Positions 5,202-6,823 of a DNA stretch of 6,823 nt are shown piece after piece. Each line of letters starts with the position of its first letter. The first letter of the stretch is position 1. Location of the stretch: contig DKWE01000028.1 in NCBI GenBank assembly GCA_002491565.1, forward strand, positions 1 through 6,823, in the 5' to 3' direction. This DNA comes from Lachnospiraceae bacterium UBA7160 (GTDB lineage Bacteria > Bacillota > Clostridia > Lachnospirales > Lachnospiraceae). A program made the position numbers and the translations under genes. The notes beneath the pieces are model-generated. The model did no database searches. It saw only the letters and a list, made by a program, of their open reading frames with translations, and was not told where the DNA came from.

Positions 5202-6617
5202 ATGCAGAGGAAAAAACAGGAATTAGATGAGTTCCTGAGAAGGAAGACGGAAGAAGCGCAGCTGGCCGGGGTCGCGGTGGCAATCCGCGGACCGGAGGGC
5301 TTTCATTTTGAGGGCGGTTATGGATATCGGGATCTCGCGCGGACGATGCCCCCGGATGAGGATACCATATTCGGTATCGCGTCGATGGGGAAGTCCATGG
5401 CGGCGCTTGCGGTGGCAATTCTGGCTGAGGAGGGCAGGCTTTCTCTGGATGCTCCGGTGGCAGACTATGTGCCGGAATTCCGAGTGCCCGGTTTTCCGCA
5501 GGATACTGTGACAGTGCGCCATCTGGCCACTCACACGGCGGGTATTCCGCCTATGGAGCCGCTGGAATGGTCGATTGCGGCAAATACGCCCGGACGGGAG
5601 GATGAGGAGAGCCGCATGCTGCGGGAGTCTGCGCCGAATGCGATGAGGGAGCTGGGGCAGCTGCTGGATTATATCGCGCATTGCCCTTATTCGTCGTTTG
5701 GCGGTCCGGGCGAATATATGAGCTATTCCAATGAAGGGTATGCGGTGCTCTGTGCCGTTGTGGATGCAGCGGCCGGCATGAGCCTGGAGGAATTTCTGGA
5801 TGTGCGGGTGTTTGGTCCGGTTGGAATGACGCGGACAACGCTCGATGTGGATGGGAGCAGGGCGCGCCAGATCGCCTCGGATGGAAATATCACGGCACTT
5901 TTTGAGCGGGCAGAAGATGGAAGTCTCATCGGCGATGAACAGTGGTCGGTGCTGCCTCCATTCCGGGCAAGCGCCTGTGTGAAATCAACTGCCCATGATA
6001 TGGCGCGGTATTATCAGTGCCTGTCCGATGGCGGACGGATCGATGGAAGGCAGGTGCTCCCGCAGGGTGCAGTGGAGCAAATGATCGGCGCTGGGTTCCC
6101 GGAGCAGGAGAAGGCGGTCTATTGTCTCGGATTGAATAAACGCACAGAGCATGGACATGTGTTTTGCGAGCACTCCGGCGGACTGCACGGCGTTTCCTCG
6201 GAGGGGGCGTTTCTCAAAGGAGAGCAGTATAGCTTCGTGGTGCTTTGCAATGAAGGAGACTGCGATGTGAAGGGGCTGCTGTGGGCGCTTTATAATTACA
6301 TTCTGGAGCTGCCGCTCGGACAGGAGCATCACTGGCTGCATCCGGTTGGCAGGGATTTTTCGGAACCGGAGCTGCTTGTCGGGAGCTATGTCGGCCATGA
6401 AGGTATACCGGTGACAGTGCGTGTTTATCTGGAGAACGGAGCTTTGATGGCAGAAAAAGGCGGCGAGACGTTCCGGATGCTGTATTGCGGCGAGACCTGG
6501 TTTATACTGTTTGATGAAGAAGGAAAGAGAAAAGAGCGCCTGCGGTTCTTCTTCCGTGACGGGAAAGCATGGGGCGTGCAGGTATATACTCGTATCTTCC
6601 AGCGGGCAGAAGTGTAA
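5202..6617 (+). CDS. Class C beta-lactamase-fold serine hydrolase (peptidase S12 type), cytoplasmic
   Basis: This 471-residue protein has the active-site motifs of the penicillin-binding/class C beta-lactamase fold in order. S61-M-G-K64 (SxxK, S61 the nucleophile) follows IFGIA, Y175-S-N177 (YxN) follows GEYM, and H324-S325-G326-G327 takes the place of the KTG triad. LATHTAGIP (108-116) is another hallmark. Residues from about 385 to the end form a beta-rich C-terminal domain like the lipocalin-like barrel seen in many S12 esterases and peptidases. There is no signal peptide or membrane segment (start MQRKKQELDEF), so it should act in the cytoplasm, unlike true resistance beta-lactamases. GGAGG at 5191-5195, six bases upstream, supports the ATG. 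It stands between a terminator and a structured repeat, apparently monocistronic. Esterase, D-aminopeptidase or amidase activity are all possible; the substrate cannot be read from sequence. Confidence 0.9.
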   Translation: MQRKKQELDEFLRRKTEEAQLAGVAVAIRGPEGFHFEGGYGYRDLARTMPPDEDTIFGIASMGKSMAALAVAILAEEGRLSLDAPVADYVPEFRVPGFPQDTVTVRHLATHTAGIPPMEPLEWSIAANTPGREDEESRMLRESAPNAMRELGQLLDYIAHCPYSSFGGPGEYMSYSNEGYAVLCAVVDAAAGMSLEEFLDVRVFGPVGMTRTTLDVDGSRARQIASDGNITALFERAEDGSLIGDEQWSVLPPFRASACVKSTAHDMARYYQCLSDGGRIDGRQVLPQGAVEQMIGAGFPEQEKAVYCLGLNKRTEHGHVFCEHSGGLHGVSSEGAFLKGEQYSFVVLCNEGDCDVKGLLWALYNYILELPLGQEHHWLHPVGRDFSEPELLVGSYVGHEGIPVTVRVYLENGALMAEKGGETFRMLYCGETWFILFDEEGKRKERLRFFFRDGKAWGVQVYTRIFQRAEV

Positions 6618-6680
6618 ACATGACCACGCAGCCATTTCGTTAACGGCTTCCGGATAGATCCTCGGACGATTGCGTGAATC

Positions 6681-6823
6681 ATCCCCTCAATCAAAACTCC
6701 GTTGCAGGCAACAGGGGATCAAGCTTGCAGCGCTGCCAAATATCCATGCAAGTATGGTTACTTGGCTCCTTGCTCGCGGGAATCAAAGACCCCGCTGCAA
6801 GCAACGGGGTATCAAGCTTGAGC
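6681..6823. repeat. Structured intergenic element with two imperfect 43-base copies (continues past the window edge)
   Basis: Copy 1 (6689-6731) and copy 2 (6781-6823) both run from AATCAAA through a GC-rich hairpin to ATCAAGCTTG, 92 bases apart, with small indels. In copy 2, ACCCCG (6789-6794) pairs with CGGGGT (6805-6810). In copy 1, GTTG (6701-6704) pairs with CAAC (6709-6712), and the flanking ATCCCCT (6681-6687) pairs with AGGGGAT (6713-6719). Between the copies are the perfect palindrome GCAGCGCTGC (6727-6736) and CCAT/ATGG and CAAGT/ACTTG pairings (about 6745-6764). No protein is recognisable. It resembles dispersed palindromic intergenic repeats I believe are common in Lachnospiraceae, but that is memory and not checked. 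Read on the minus strand, each hairpin ends in TTTGATT, so it might also terminate transcription entering from the right. Confidence 0.6.

Noticed and set aside
6425..6694. Minus-strand 89-codon open frame over the end of the serine hydrolase gene and the repeat
   Set aside because: Two thirds is antisense to the hydrolase, and the remainder lies in structured repeat sequence. No family features are visible.

Overview
The window looks like chromosomal DNA from a Gram-positive anaerobe of the class Clostridia, most likely Lachnospiraceae. The evidence is a SCIFF-type (six cysteines in forty-five residues) ranthipeptide precursor with its dedicated radical SAM/SPASM maturase, a fused SecDF translocase, strong AGGAGG-type ribosome binding sites, and base composition around or a little above half G+C (judged by eye). 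All five genes are on the + strand.

Layout. Positions 66-974 encode a cytoplasmic GH43-type five-bladed beta-propeller glycosidase, apparently the last gene of an operon entering from the left. A 110-base gap then carries an extended -10 promoter, a short perfect palindrome upstream of it, and a stem-loop close to the predicted 5' end of the next transcript. Positions 1085-1225 encode the 46-residue SCIFF precursor (scfA), which is too short for most gene callers. A terminator-like hairpin at 1251-1280 lies between it and scfB (GTG start at 1314, ending at 2684). secDF (2706-4883) follows after 21 bases with its own ribosome binding site. A 318-base gap contains a strong intrinsic terminator (5063-5105) that closes this unit. 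A stand-alone class C beta-lactamase-fold serine hydrolase (5202-6617) comes next. The right edge (about 6681-6823) is a structured intergenic element with two imperfect copies of a 43-base hairpin-forming sequence.

How the genes work together. scfA and scfB form a minimal ranthipeptide module. ScfB should bind the leader of ScfA through its N-terminal recognition domain and use SAM radical chemistry to cross-link cysteine sulfurs to backbone or side-chain carbons of the core. The hairpin between them would give much more precursor mRNA than maturase mRNA. secDF is close enough to share the read-through transcript, and no dedicated RiPP protease or ABC exporter is visible, so export of the modified peptide by a general route is a possible but unproven link. 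The glycosidase and the serine hydrolase show no functional tie to this module.

The SCIFF/ranthipeptide system is already described, so I do not claim it as new. The points most worth a second look are the promoter/palindrome/5' stem-loop arrangement before scfA, the missing conserved Asp in the SecF half of SecDF, the association of SecDF with a ranthipeptide locus that has no visible exporter, and the repeated structured element at the right edge.
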